The translations under genes and the position numbers were made by a program. Positions 33,565 through 45,845 of a DNA stretch of 64,000 nt are shown here, in pieces (position 1 is the stretch's first letter; every line of letters starts with the position of its first letter). The stretch comes from Amblyomma americanum (lineage: Eukaryota > Arthropoda > Arachnida > Ixodida > Ixodidae): assembly GCF_052857255.1 (NCBI RefSeq), contig NW_027526485.1:744001-808000 (forward strand), given 5' to 3'. Under the pieces are notes generated by a model. The model was given only the letters and a program-made list of their open reading frames with translations, was not told the DNA's origin and searched no databases.

Positions 33565-34700
33565 TCGCTAAGACTATATTACAGTTTATCTTGAGCATTG
33601 TGTTCCATCTTCATATCCAGCAGAAGTCTATCATGGCAGAAGTGTATTCTCAGTGTTGTTTTTCCGCTCCATTATCATATTTAGCAGAAGTTTATCTTGG
33701 CTTAGTGTTTCATAGGTAGTAGCTGTGTACTTTGAGTGTTGTTATATCATAGCTGAATTATCTGAGTGTTTTTCTTAACTGAGTGTTGGGGGTTGCAGGA
33801 AGTAAAAATAGCAATTATTGTTCTGTTCAAACACAATAGATACTTTTGTGTATCTTCTTCATGAGTTGTAGTGATAACGGTGGGGTACACATGTTACCTG
33901 TGCTCTTTCTGTTGCAGACACATGCTTCATGTCTTTCTAATGTCTACTGAACTGAGGACGTCTTCTGGCTAGTGTTCACAGATATGCTATCTCGGTCTGG
34001 CCTACATAGGTGTGTTTGAGGTGAACACACTGATGGTTTGTAGAGAAAAAAGACCACAACTTCAGACAGGACGTAAGACCACTTCTCTGTCTTGCGTCCG
34101 GTCTGAAGTTGCAGTTTCTTTTTCCTCTACATCATTTCTGACCAAGTGGCACAAAACTTCCCCTTGTGAAACATGGGTCAGCTGCATAGCAAAATGAGAG
34201 GCGACATGCTGAGTAATGTGGGCTGTCTGCTTAGTGTTAACCGCGGTTGCAGGTCGATGCGCATGGCACGTTGCTTCGCTCAAGTTGCAACACGGCCGAT
34301 GCACTGTTGGTGTAGCTGGGACTATCTATGAAGGTTTCTCGTGCCAGAAATAAAAAGCCTCGTCTCTTAGGGTTGTTATCTCTATCTCCAGAGCTTCGGG
34401 TAGCACAGCCCTAATATGTCTTGCCTCTGCTATTATTTGACAGCATCAGTTTGCACAAAATCGGTGTTCAATACCCCTTGTCTGGATTGCCAGTGCCCCT
34501 TGTGCTACTACTTTACTGTGATAGTGCCTTCTCTTCTAGTACAAGTGATGATGCATGATTTCCCCTGTTTCACTTTATATGCTACGTGATTGAAGTGCTT
34601 TGGTGGTGCGCGTTGCCGCTTTTTGTACTCGGTGATTTTGTGCTTATTGCAGGCTCTGCGTTTTTTGCCTATGCACTGTGTCACAGTGGTCACGGTGTCA
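33565..34700. other. No gene; contains one hairpin
   Basis: Short diverged tandem phrases around 33.60-33.78 kb (TTATCTTG/GTGTT-type repeats of about 80 bp) and the 91-nt hairpin at 34040-34130. Otherwise unassigned. Confidence 0.4.
34040..34130. repeat. 91-nt imperfect hairpin
   Basis: Arms 34040-34079 and 34089-34130 pair over about 40 positions (GTAGAG...CTCTAC ends; ACTTCAGAC/GTCTGAAGT core) with a 9-nt loop. Its size matches a pre-miRNA or a foldback scrap. Origin unknown. Confidence 0.6.
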
Positions 34701-34719
34701 TTCGCCACTTAACATAGTT

Positions 34720-37700
34720 GGTGGAGGAGCCGGTTGTATGATTGAGCCATGAAGCTTGAAGTAGTCAGACCGGCACAGAGTCACATAGGATGGCTAGCGC
34801 TCCTTCAGTAGTTATGGTGTCACCCTGATACCCCGGCATGTTTGGGATTGACGACACAGATGTTGATGACTCGCTCTGCTCATACGTGCCAGTCATCATC
34901 TATAACATGTAGGACCCTACACCGATGCCGGCGAATGTCATCTTTTACCTTACCGGCACTGCCAGGGTGTAATATGAAACACATGAGAATGAACTCATGA
35001 GCCGAAACACCTGTGAGGAAAAACTACGCATATTATTTGCAAGACCTGATGCATGGAAGGTAACCTCGAAACAACAACTGTCGTCGCGCGCCCAGTCCGC
35101 CACAGAGGGCTACATACCTATATTCTGGATGTCCTGGCGCTTCGCCACAAAGAGGACGTTGCTTTGACTCAATCAGACAGCGTGGGCTGCAATGGCATTG
35201 TGTATGATGCTTTTCATTTGTTCCTCTGCAAGGACTGCACTATCTTTGACACCATCAAGGAGTGCCATCGCTTCGAGCAAATTGAAAGCTGCTGCATTCC
35301 GCAGCTGTTTTCTCGGCTTCCTAAAACAGTAGCAACCCCTTCCTTTGAGGACCAGCAGCTACCACCACGTCCACTCTTTGAAATGCCTGCCTTCGCAGAC
35401 GCAGTCGCAAGGATTGTGTGACTTAAATTAGAGGCCTTTGTGCCTATCCCAGTCATATGTCTCTGCCTATCGTGTTGCTCATCCAGGCATTCGTGTAGCA
35501 AGAAGTTAGCAATTGGAACCTCAATCCAGCAGTGTGTGTGATCTTGGTTGCTCAGCTGGCACTGAGGTTCCAACCACCAGTATCCACCCCCACTGTTTCT
35601 CCGGAATCCCGCAGACAACCGACAAAACCGCTTTCACTACTCTCACATAGGCTACATTGTTCGGCACTACTGCAGACAATAGTCGCATCCTTATGGCAAC
35701 TCCACTAGTCGCTCTCCATGCCTTTCACCTCCCCACAGTGCCTTCACCCTTAGCTCCCACCCAGACTTTTCCTGCCGCTTCTCATCACAAGCTCCACCAC
35801 AGACCTCGGAGGCATGCTTCTCGCCGATTTTTCCTCTTGTCGCTTCTAGGCTGTTGCTCTCAATCCCCACAGTCGTCTCATCTCGCTCCGATCTGGAAAA
35901 CTAGCTGATGCAGCCCCCAAAGGTGACGCTGCATATATGCTTTCATGGACACTGGCATGCATGAGTCCGCGATAAGCTCCAACTTTCACCTCTGTCATCG
36001 CAATGTCTTTATTTCTGCGACATTTTGTCCGTGCATTGTGGATACTGGAATTCTTGTTTCTGACGGCCAATGCAGCGCTCGTGCTGCTACTGCTGGCCAC
36101 GGCACCCCAGCTTGTTTGGCCGTTTGACACATGTGCGCCCATAATCTGATTCTCGGTTTAGATTTCCTGTCGGAATATTCACTTCTCATTGGCTGGTTAT
36201 TGGAGTACTATCTTGAGGTCTCATTATTCGATAACTTCCTTGTGGGCTTCCCACCTCTAATATTCTCTGAAGATAATGTTTTTCTGCCATCTGAAACTGC
36301 ATCCTTTGTTGCCCTGTACCCATTGCGGCCGGTTCCTGATGGTGACTATATCGTTGCACCTATTCTCGATATATTGCTCATCTGCAACGCTGCGCTGCCC
36401 CTTACGTTTGCAGCTGTCAAGGCCAACACACTGTTCCTACCAGTTCTGAATTTCAGCGTCTGCCCTTTAGTACTTCCATCCGCAATCTGTGTGACCATGC
36501 TTTCTCGCCTTTCTTGTTGCCAAGTCGCTGCATTAGATGCTACCCTAGTTCGCGGCCCCGATGCCACCCGCCAGCATTTCCCTTTCTCAACAGACGTGTT
36601 CACTACCATGTAAGCCACTGACCCCTCACCTGCCTAATCTTCCTAGCTTCTCACGCTTTTCTCGTCTTTTTTGGACATTTTTAATCTGCATAAAGCTGCC
36701 CTCGGTCAAGCTGTCAAACATCACATAGGAACTGGTGGTGCCCCTCCTGACTGCTGGCACTCCTACCGTATGTCTCACCCCAAGCGCCAGGTTATCTGAA
36801 ACGAGCTAGTAAAGATGTTTGCCAAGAACATTATTGAGCCTTCCCACAGCCCTTGGGACTAACCAATGATCCTCTAAAGAATATGGCTCTTGACAGTTCT
36901 CCTCGGATTACTAAAACCTCAATAATATTAACCAAAAAAGATGTCTAGCCATTGCCACTAATCAATTGCACCCTTGATAGTCTCTAAGGTGCCAAATTTT
37001 TCTCCTTTTCTCCTCCACTGGCCTGTGCTCTGGCTGTAGGCAAATCGCCATGGGTGAACAAGACCGCGAGAAGATGGCATTTGTTGTGCCGGCTGGGCTG
37101 TATGAATTTAAGGTTATGCCTTACGGCTCATGCAATGCCCCTGCCACCTTCAAGCACATGATATGCACAAATAGCCCCACCTAGCGCCTTAGCAGCACTC
37201 TTACCGTTATGCTCGCAATATACATTTCACTGGATCTTCGAGACGGGAATACTGCTTTCTCTTACGTAACATTTGCAAAGAACTCTTCCCTTCATTGCAC
37301 TTTGGTTGCTCCCTAGTCTATCGTTTGTACGGCGAAGAGCCCCCGTTACCTGTGGGCACTGCTTCCTATCTTTACTGGTGTACTTTCTGAATATGCCCAC
37401 GACGTGATTGCCAGTTACGACCAAGCCCACCATCTAGCATGCTCCCGACTACCCGCCTCGCAGAAATCACAGCAGGACTATTACAAACGCCTTCACCACA
37501 TGGTTTCTTTCACCCCTAGCTACCTTGTCCTGCTTTGGTCACTATCTCGCTGCATCAGGCTCTCTGTGCGGTGCTAGGTCACTGCCGTCACCTATGAGAT
37601 CACTCCGGCCTTCTTGGAGACTAGCTTCGACCTACCTGAACCTGATATTGCGCACCTCTTGTGCCTCAGACCCTACCAATCGCTGTGCCCTGATGTGCCC

Positions 37701-37870
37701 CAATCTGACTACACTGCGACTATGTTTTGTGCCCGGAAGGCTATGCTGCGGATAATCAGTGACATCGAAGTGACCGAAGTGTTTCAGTGGCCCATGTTCC
37801 TGCTCTCAGTGCTCGCTGCTTTTGTGCTCAGTGCGGGTTCTTTGTTCATTGCCTGCGCACCATGTCCAAA
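34720..37870 (+). pseudogene. Heavily decayed Ty3/gypsy element
   Basis: A primer-site-like TGGTGGAGGAGCCGG lies at about 34721. Gag end follows at 35.05-35.42 kb (ILDVLALRHKEDVALTQSDSVG, FHLFLCKDCTIFDTIKECHRFEQ, RLPKTVATPS). A protease-adjacent HNLILGLDFLSEYS is at 36.14 kb. RT pieces are at 36.72-37.17 kb (KHHIGTG; AFVVPAGLYEFKVMPYGSCNAPATFKHM). Integrase and tail pieces are at 37.4-37.75 kb (YDQAHHLACSRL; VTYEI; DIAHLL). Dozens of stops and frame changes. No LTR was recognised at either end. Same lineage as the fragments at 14.6 and 22.2 kb. Confidence 0.7.
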
Positions 37871-37904
37871 TCATCACTGCATCTTTCGTCACGTACCGTG
37901 TTTA

Positions 37905-38335
37905 CTGTAGTAAGTCAACTTGAAAGTAAGTCGACCTCCCCGCCGCGAAATTTAATGTCCGAAAGAAAAAAAAGGACGTTCCACAATGAAAATTTATTAT
38001 CCAGAAGCTCCCCACTTGTGTCGTTGTCCTCACTGGTAGTGCTCTTGTCATCACTGCTGCGGCCCACAACACATTCGTCATTGAGTGAAATTCCACACTT
38101 TGCAAACAACTGTATCATGACATCACGTGGAACAGCTGCCCATGCCGAGAGTATCCACCCGCACACAGCCGCCCGTGAGGGTGTATTCAATCACCCTGTT
38201 GGCGTAACTTCCCTGCCTTCCAAAAAGCGTCCAGATTTTGTCCCACGGAAATCTCATCGCATGACATCACAGTCGAAAATTTTGCGCCACTGCCGCCGCC
38301 ACGCTCACACACCACCCATTCAGAAACGTTGAACT
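37905..38335 (-). pseudogene. Tigger/pogo transposase C-terminal fragment
   Basis: The minus strand reads RAAVCGWILSAWAAVPRDVMIQLFAKCGISLNDE, then an acidic DDKSTTSEDNDTSGELLD. This W..xAW..vP...I..sF.kcGIs pattern followed by an acidic tail ends Tigger-type transposases. Only the end is present; no DDE core. Confidence 0.6.
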
Positions 38336-40915
38336 GGTGGCCACTCGTGAACGTTTTGTTTCTTCAACAAAAATAATGCGCGGCCTGCAGTGAATAAACA
38401 CCAAATGCTTTTTGGACCGGAGATCTTATCATGATTGACGAAGCACGTGGCTGGCACTCAAGTCAAACGTGCCAACACCAAGACCTGAAGAACAAACCTA
38501 TTGCTTGAAAAACGCGTATTCAGGACAGAGCTTAAATCATGGACTCCGAGAGCACAGCACAGGCATTGATTCATTAACAACGTGTGGATTTCTGGCACAA
38601 AATTGCAGGCACTGTGAGTTTGAGCCGACCAACGGTGCTACACATCTGCTTGGTACGGGAGGCGCCTAGTTACAATGTGAAATCTGTAAAACCTTCCACA
38701 TTATAGGGAAGGTGAAGATTGTTTAGCAAGCGATATATTTCTTTGTCACGAAAGGAGTTGGGATATGTCAGTGGCAGTCTGCCTTATGTGTTTAGAAAGC
38801 AATATCACTTGTATTTTTCTTGTTTTTCTGTTAATTCCAGTGCAGTGAACACATGTTCAATTGAACTCTACTTGAGGGTCTTTCATCAAGGTAATAAATT
38901 CAGTTATCTTTTTACTGCACCTCCTGTCTGTATTTCTTCGTCCCCATCTGAAGTGGTAATCTTTCATTATAGAATGATATTTATGCTATTCAGATATATG
39001 TAATATGGGCAGCTTTGGTAGTCCAAAAATTATGCTTAGTCTATGAAGGATATTGTAGTAAAGTGTTTCAGATAAGACAAGCTGGAGCCCTATAAAGTGC
39101 ATCAAAATTGCAGGGCAAATGGTTGCTATTGGACTTTGCCTCTATAAAAATTCTGCTACCATATCTGGACTCCATCCCACGATCTTAAGCTTTTCTACTA
39201 CTTGACATACACGGACAAAATTAAGCGCTGAGGATAGTAGTTAGGCAAGACAACTGCACATATTAACTAGCCTGCACTCTTTCTACCTTCCTTCGATCCA
39301 TCTTTTCTTTCCGGGAAGTATTTACTCATGAAAGAGATGACTAAAATCAATGATTTGCAAACTGACCAGCACATGCTCATAGCAAATGCACCCTTGAGTT
39401 AATTTTTAATCTGTGACCTGGTTTGGCTCCACTGCACAGCAAATTTAGCGAAGTATAGACAAATTTTTGAGGGACTAAAGTTTTTCATGTATTTCTGCCA
39501 TGTTAATATGAAAATTTGCAGTGTAGACTATGGCAAAGTGGGAATTCACAGATCCTTTTAGTGTTAATTTATTCCCGCCATGCCACCATAGGAAATGATC
39601 AAGACAAAACCTCATTTTCCCCAGCCATATGTTTCCTTTCCTGTACATTGAAATTTTAATGAAAGTATGTATAAACGCGATGATGATGCCTTCATTTTAT
39701 GTTTTCTGCTTTCCAATGCGAAAGTGGTCCGTCGATGCGCCTTACCATTTGTTACATTGTAAGAATGACTGTGAAGGAAACTTTCTATGCAGAATTTGCC
39801 ATATCGAACGCCACCTTCAGCACGTATTGGTCGACTGAGTACAAATATGCAGTACCAGCTAGCTTACAGTACATTACCATTCATACTAGAAAATACATAT
39901 GTTACATCATGAGACGTCATTGTGCATCTTATTACGCGCTCAGCACTTCAGCAAGCATCAAATTATGATAAATAAAATGACCGTCCTGGTGGCGCAGTTG
40001 GGCCTTCCAAAATTTTAACAAATTACAACATCACTGCAAACTACTCTACACAGAAGCGACATGAAAATTTTTTTGTGAGCATATTTATTGTTTTTCCTCA
40101 CAATTATTTATTGCAGACAACTTGATTTATGAGGTTTTTCTGAGGAACCTAGTGTACATTATTAAGAAGCCACAACTGTACATAATATTTATTTTGCATA
40201 CAGCAGAAACAGATCATTGTTTCGCTGCTGTCTTTATAACTTTTCCTTTATTTTTTGTTCACATCTATGTCATTGCTTCGCAATGCCATTACCTTGATAT
40301 GCCATTGCCAGCCTTATTCTAATATTCTTGATTGTTTGAAGGAGACTGCACATTGCAAATCTAGAAACTCACTGAAACACCCAGGTTAGGGAAGTAAATA
40401 CTTAGGTATAATATATAGTTTGGCGCCAGCAGCTCTCGAGAAATATGGCTAGCTGTCTTGCGATCAATGACAGTGTAGCGGCACTAAATTGCCATCATAA
40501 GTGTTGCGCCATCTCGGCTTGCAACACGCGCTAGCTCCGGCTGCGCGGAGCCACACGCTAAGGAAAATAAGAGCAGTTTCACACCTGGTTCTTAGCTTAT
40601 TTTCTTCGTCCACGTCGCACTCGTCTAATTTGTAGGGGACTCTACAGTCTCCGCCGCCCTAAACTATATAGAGACGGACCCTCCAGCACACCTGTCACAG
40701 TGGTTCTCTTGGATAAATTTTAACACATAATATGATTCACATTTCCGTTTTCTATACTGTGTGAACATCATTGAGTACATTCTGAATATAAGGTGTGAAC
40801 TAGCCTCTAATAACATTAATTTTCATGCAATTGAGTGCTGCAAACTGAGCTGTTCATTCTGCACTTTTGCCATGCTTAGTATGCTTATATTATTTTTTTA
40901 TTATATTCCATACAC
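38336..40915. other. No gene recognised
   Basis: AT-rich. A GC-richer piece at 40.43-40.72 kb with TG...CA-like ends resembles an LTR but has no partner, so it is not called. Confidence 0.4.
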
Positions 40916-40919
40916 CTGT

Positions 40920-41140
40920 ACCGCGAGGGGTTGGAGATTCTTGGTTTGACGTGATGATTGTGGCTTTTGTCTTTGCGGTTGGTGCGCATGCGCTTTGTTG
41001 TCGAAGGAAGGAGGCGTTGGTGCAATAAACCAGTTGTGAGTCTGCGCTTGTCTCGTGTGATTCTTCTCTCTTGTCCCGTCCTTTTTGCGCAGTTATTCAT
41101 TGTCTCCATAATTTCGTACCAACTAGCCCCTCACCGCACT
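40920..41140 (+). mobile_element. PLE terminal (pLTR) fragment
   Basis: Contains AATAAACCAGTTGTGAGTCTGCGCTTGTCTCGTG-type sequence then TTGTCCCGTCCTTTTTGCGC and ATTTCGTACCAACTAGCCC. The order AATAAA, (A)GTxxGCGCTxGT, TTGTCC, TTTTxGCGC, then a start-region TACCAACT is shared with the PLE ends at 42.6, 45.3, 51.1 and 55.6 kb. No coding domain is attached. Confidence 0.6.
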
Positions 41141-41639
41141 CTTTTAGATTACACCTCATGCTGCAGTGAAAGTAGCAGTAATCATCTGCGCCACCCCAAG
41201 TGGCATCCTATCCATTTCTGTTCATCTGTTGTTTTTGTTCAGTTGCTGGGCTATCATTGCGGCATATTTAACACACAAATTTTGACAGCTCTGATTGCTC
41301 ATTAAAATTTTGAGTAGTGGAGTACACGTCTTGTTGACAACTAGAAAAGACTGAAAAATCACAGCTGAATTGAGATCATGCTACAGATTTCTGAATTATT
41401 ATTCTGTGCATTGACTTAATGGCTTACCGTGTCAACTGTTGACGAAGATATGACCGTTATGTAACATCTTTGCGGAGAGTTAGTGCATGATCCTGCAAAC
41501 TGCCGGGATTCTGCAAATAGCATGCAAAATGATTTCCTTACCCCATACAAAGCAAACACAGTTAACAAAATTTGCACTTTGGCGTTTGAGCGAGGAGCTT
41601 GCTACAAATTGGTGTTTCAGTCAATCTAACATCCTAAAT

Positions 41640-42885
41640 GATCGTAGGCAAGCCCAACTTGGGCGGCCCCTGTGATACCCCAGTGGATGCCACAAGGGCT
41701 CTGCACGGGCTATACAAGCTGGGCTGAGGCCCTATAATACACGCATAGGGTCTCGGTGAAGTAGCTGGGCTGCCTGCAGAAAGAACGCGGGCAGGCCCAA
41801 CTTGCATGGCCCACTTAATACCCTTGCGGGTCTCACATGGGTTCTGGAGGGGCAAACCGGTGCATGTTTCCATGTAATACACATACATGGCGCTTTGGTA
41901 GGTATATGCTTGGGCTAACTTGGTGTGGACCAGCGCTATGGGATGATAGGCGGAATGCCGAAGTTGGGCTTTCCCCTAGTTTTCCTGCACTGAGCCCAAC
42001 TCGTTTTCAAGTTTGAATTGTTGCTGGCAAGGGACATATGCGGGCTGAACTTGGCAGCATGGCTCACATTACCCCATAATTACCAATATGGGGCCCTAGT
42101 TGGCTTCTCATGGGCCAGACCAAATTACACAATATGGGGCCCTAGTTGGCTTCTCATGGGCCAGCCCAAATTGTCTGCCCACATGATGCCCACAAGGGTC
42201 CAAGCTGGGCACAAGATGGGCTGTCCAAATTAGGGCTGCCCGTCATGTTTCTCTGTATAGCCCAGTTCTGCATCAAATCGGCCAGATCATAGCCCATTAA
42301 GGCCGCATTCGGGTTCTTTTGGGGATGAAAACGAGTTTAGCCCCTTTAAAGCCCATGTTGGACCAATTGTGGTGATAGGCGGGCTGCCCAAGTTGGGCTT
42401 GCCCCCAGTTTTCCTGCACTTAGCCCAACTCGTTTTCAAGTTTGCCCTAATGTTGCCGGGAAGGAACCTTTTCGCCTTTAAATATCTTATCCCGCGTATC
42501 AATTCCAGCAGTAGCGGCATCATGCGTTCCCTTCCATTTCCTGTATAAATATCCCCTTTCCGCAATACAAATTCAGTTGAAGTCAGCGCTGTGGTGTCTT
42601 GTCTCGCTTCGTCCCCGTCTTTATTCGCGCTGTATCGCATTATGGAAAAATATCAACTAGCCCGATCTGCCACTCTTGCAAGGAACCTGTGCGGGCTGAA
42701 CTTGGCAGCTTGGGCTCACATTGCCCCAAAATTACCAATATGGGGCCCTAAGTGGCTTGTCATGGGCCAGCCCAAATTGTCTTTCCCACATGATGCCCGC
42801 AAGGGTCCAAGCTGGGTTAAAAAGGGGTTTCCCAAGCCCACGTTGCCCACATGGGGCCCAGATGGGCCCTAAACGCTGTGCTACT
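41640..42885. repeat. GGGC/GCCC-rich dispersed repeat, two main copies
   Basis: Dense TGGGC and GCCCA words. Block A (about 41940-42245) and block B (about 42370-42469 plus 42689-42885) align along their length: GGGCTT(G/T)CCCC(C/T)AGTTTTCCTGCACT, then TCGTTTTCAAGTTT, then GGGCTGAACTTGGCAGC, then ACCAATATGGGGCCCTA, then CAAGGGTCCAAGCTGGG. Block A holds an internal 50-bp tandem duplication (ATATGGGGCCCTAGTTGG twice, 42092 and 42133). Block B is split by a PLE insertion. No coding content. Confidence 0.7.
42470..42679 (+). mobile_element. 210-bp PLE end inserted in repeat block B
   Basis: Flanked by a 9-bp duplication AAGGAACCT (42461-42469 and 42680-42688). The uninterrupted block A shows the pre-insertion state (GGCAAGGGACATATGCGG). 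The insert has a TATAAATA box region, the CAGCGCTGTGG...TTATTCGCGC terminal signature and ATGGAAAAATATCAACTAGC, the start of a PLE ORF. So the insert is just the terminal segment plus the first codons of the next tandem copy. Confidence 0.78.
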
Positions 42886-44281
42886 TGGGTCGTTATCAGT
42901 ACGAGGGCAGCACTTGTGTGTAACTGGAGCGATCGGTAGCTAAGCAGGCAGCGGTATGTAGAGGACGATTTTTCGAAACCTGTGTGAGGGCAGGTTGCAC
43001 CCTGCGAGCAAAGGATATGTGCAATTTCATTCTTATGTGCTAGGCTCATGTTTTCTTTTCTTTTTTTTTTGCTGTCTGAAAGCGAAGTAATGCTTTGATG
43101 CTGAGAAGGTGGATGTTCGTCGTGGCATCGAGCATTCGACGGCACCCGGCGCGCTTGTTTATTCTACCTGCATGCACCTTTTTAGAAATGCTGAATTGAT
43201 TGTAGCGCTGGTAACATTTTTTTTATGTCACTGTTAGTTTCAAGCCAAAGGTGCACAACTAATAGGATTGGAAACACACTTCACACGATATAAAACAGCC
43301 GAAAACAGGAAGCAGTTGTTGAATTGGTCAACAGGATGTCGAGATCCCTTAACTGCGTGCGTGGTGAGGGGTTCCAAATGATATAGCCACAATGGTATGG
43401 GATTGAATTATCTCTAATCGCCGACTCGACTTGACTGTACTCCCCGACTCCTGCAAATATTCCAGGTTTCGAGCTCCTCGAAGAGCACATGGCCGGTCAC
43501 TGGCAGTGAGTTCTTCTTTGGTTAAAGCGATATGTGATGATCATGATACTGACAAGTGGCTTGCGACTTGCCTCGAATAACCATTCTCTTAGCCGACATG
43601 AAAGTAGTTTTGTCTGATATTCGGCCGACATCTGTTTTGTACATCCAAATTCTTACTGACTAAAGCTCAGCGGAAGGACTTTGTATTTTTATGTTATTAA
43701 AGCGCATCGATAGAGTCATACTTCGTTAACAGTCATTATTTTCGGATTAGATTCAGCATCAACCGCTTCAGTTTTTACCAGTACAGCGACGTTTCCATGG
43801 CACATGCAGAAAAAAATACTCACGTGGGAGAAAAGATGTTCAAATGCGCCTAGAGCATACCGGCGTTTTAGGGTTGAAGGATATGTTAAAAGCGGAATAC
43901 GCACTGCGATACTACAGAAGGACAATACAGACGGACAAGCCATTCTCAAGAGGCGCTAGTGCTAGTTCACAGGAGCCTGGATCCGACGCGGCAATGCTTC
44001 ATTCTATTTCTTTAGGAAAATGCACCGCCACAAAAAGCAACACGCCAACGTGCTCTACAGCTCCTACCGAAATGACCTTTTTATCGGCTTCGCTGATACA
44101 CGGCCGTATCACGTGACTCTTCAGGACCAGTGGGTTCAATACGTGCTGTTATCTAATACAGTGAAGAAAAGGTAACATGAAAATAATATATATTATCAAG
44201 GTTTCCTCAGTGCAATAAAAACAAGCACCCCTTTTATCTTTGATTGTTTTCTTCAATCTTCGAACGCAGTAAGTTCGGCTT
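42886..44281. other. No gene recognised
   Basis: Unassigned sequence; short frames without domains. Confidence 0.4.
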
Positions 44282-44289
44282 CAAACGTC

Positions 44290-44532
44290 TGTTATGATTT
44301 ATGGTTTAGGAGGTTTAACGTCCCAAAGTGACTGAGGTTATGAGAGACGCCGTAGTGAAGGGCTCACGAATTTTTGACCACCTGGGGTTCTTTAACGTGC
44401 ACTGACATCGCACAGTACACGGACCTCTAGAATTTCGCCTGCATCGAAATTCGACAGCCGCGGCAGGGATCGAACCCGCGTCTTTCGGACCAGCAGGCGA
44501 GCGCCATAACCACTCAGCCACCGCGGCGGCTC
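44290..44532 (-). mobile_element. tRNA-headed SINE (Ruka-like)
   Basis: On the minus strand: GCCGCCGCGGTGGCTGAGTGG (A-box) and GCGGGTTCGATCCC (B-box), then TGCGATGTCAGTGCACGTTAAAG and the body, ending GGACGTTAAACCTCC. Flanked by CAAACGTC at 44282-44289 and 44533-44540, an 8-bp target duplication. Confidence 0.88.
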
Positions 44533-44711
44533 CAAACGTCGCTTAATCACTGTGCATTGCAAATAACTGTGGCTTTCCGAAGCGCATGGAGCTTGTGCTA
44601 TTCAGTACAGGACAATGGCAGAGGCAATCGAATAAATGCTGCACCAACAAACGAAAATAATTAAGAACAGCTCTGACTTTATTGTTATGTAGTCAAGTTC
44701 TCACTCAGGTT

Positions 44712-45832
44712 AGGACTGATGCTTGGGCGAGTTGTTATGCCATGTTCAAGAAGAACAGCGCGAAAAGACAAGGACCACAGGAAGATACACAAAGACAAGC
44801 GCTGTTTTTTTTTTTTTTTTACTTCGGTCCTTGGGAAAGAACGCGACGCACTTCAGTGGGCAGTGAAACGTTCCCTGCTGTATGGATGACGTTCTCCGCC
44901 ATGCGTTTCTTCTCAGGCTGTGAGGCACGGAGCTGAAGAAGTGTCTGTTGCCAGAGGAAGTCAGCAGTGGAGTTAGCCAGATCAGAGAATTCTTTCCATT
45001 TCTTCCTTGCATGATGTGGGGCCCAGGCGCTGTGAAGTTGGAGGTAAAGGCAGTGCCGGTAGAACCGAGCTTGTCTGTTCCATTCGGCTTTTAGAATCTG
45101 GCAGATTCTCGAGCAATGACCTTGCGATGGCTGGAAACCACCAAACAGCTGCAGAACATGTCTCGGAATGCGTTTTTCTCTAACTAGAAAAGCCAGGGTT
45201 CGGGATTGGCAGATTGCAAAGGCGACGTAGGTAACAAGAACACAAGGGTGGATTGACAAACAGTTAATAGAGCCCGATGTACTAGAAATGAAGCTCGTTA
45301 GGACTGATGCTTGGGCGAGTTGGTATGCCATGTTCAAGAAGAACAGCGCGAAAAGACAAGGACCACAGGAAGATACACAAAGACAAGCGCTGTTTTTTTT
45401 TTTTTTACTTCGGTCCTTGGGAAAGAACGCGACGCACTTCAGTGGGCAGTGAAACGTTCCCTGCTGTATGGATGACGTTCTCCGCCATGCGTTTCTTCTC
45501 AGGCTGTGAGGCACGGAGCTGAAGAAGTGTCTGTTGCCAGAGGAAGTCAGCAGTGGAGTTAGCCAGATCAGAGAATTCTTTCCATTTCTTCCTTGCATGA
45601 TGTGGGGCCCAGGCGCTGTGAAGTTGGAGGTAAAGGCAGTGCCGGTAGAACCGAGCTTGTCTGTTCCATTCGGCTTTTAGAATCTGGCAGATTCTCGAGC
45701 AATGACCTTGCGATGGCTGGAAACCACCAAACAGCTGCAGAACATGTCTCGGAATGCGTTTTTCTCTAACTAGAAAAGCCAGGGTTGTATCTTCCTGTGG
45801 TCCTTGTCTTTTCGCGCTGTTCTTCTTGAACA
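44712..45832 (-). mobile_element. Internally deleted PLE dimer with 13-bp target duplication
   Basis: Exact duplication TCTCACTCAGGTT at 44699-44711 and 45833-45845. In minus-strand order: an inverted terminal piece (45832-45786); a truncated unit from TLAFLVREKRIPRHV to RRVLSQGPK and a poly-A run; then terminal sequence CAGCGCTTGTC...TTTTCGCGCTG, ATGGCATACCAACTCGCC and a full unit (MAYQLAQASVLTSFI...SQGPK, poly-A); then a final terminal piece ending just after MAYQLAQASVLT. Period 588 bp. Both units jump from the same codon (GPK) into the poly-A, so the deletion preceded the dimer. All RT and endonuclease coding is lost. Confidence 0.88.
44823..45331 (-). pseudogene. PLE N-terminal fragment (complete unit of the dimer)
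   Basis: Starts ATGGCATACCAACTC (about 45331). It parallels the N-terminus of the intact PLE ORF at 48243: AQASVLTSFISSTSGSI, a Cys-containing ICQSRTLAFLVREKRIPRHV, FGGFQPSQGHCSRICQILKAEW, then ADFLWQQTLLQLRASQPEKKR and VLSQGPK followed by the poly-A junction. This N-terminal region has no named domain but is shared by both PLE families here. It ends where the intact protein continues toward its RT. Confidence 0.75.
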
Positions 45833-45845
45833 TCTCACTCAGGTT

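Noticed and set aside
40430..40720. Possible solo LTR (TGTAGCGG...CTCTACA)
   Set aside because: No second copy, target duplication or primer site could be found in the window.
41640..42885. CRISPR-like array because of recurring short words
   Set aside because: Spacing is irregular, repeats are diverged and palindromic words are degenerate; the genome is eukaryotic.
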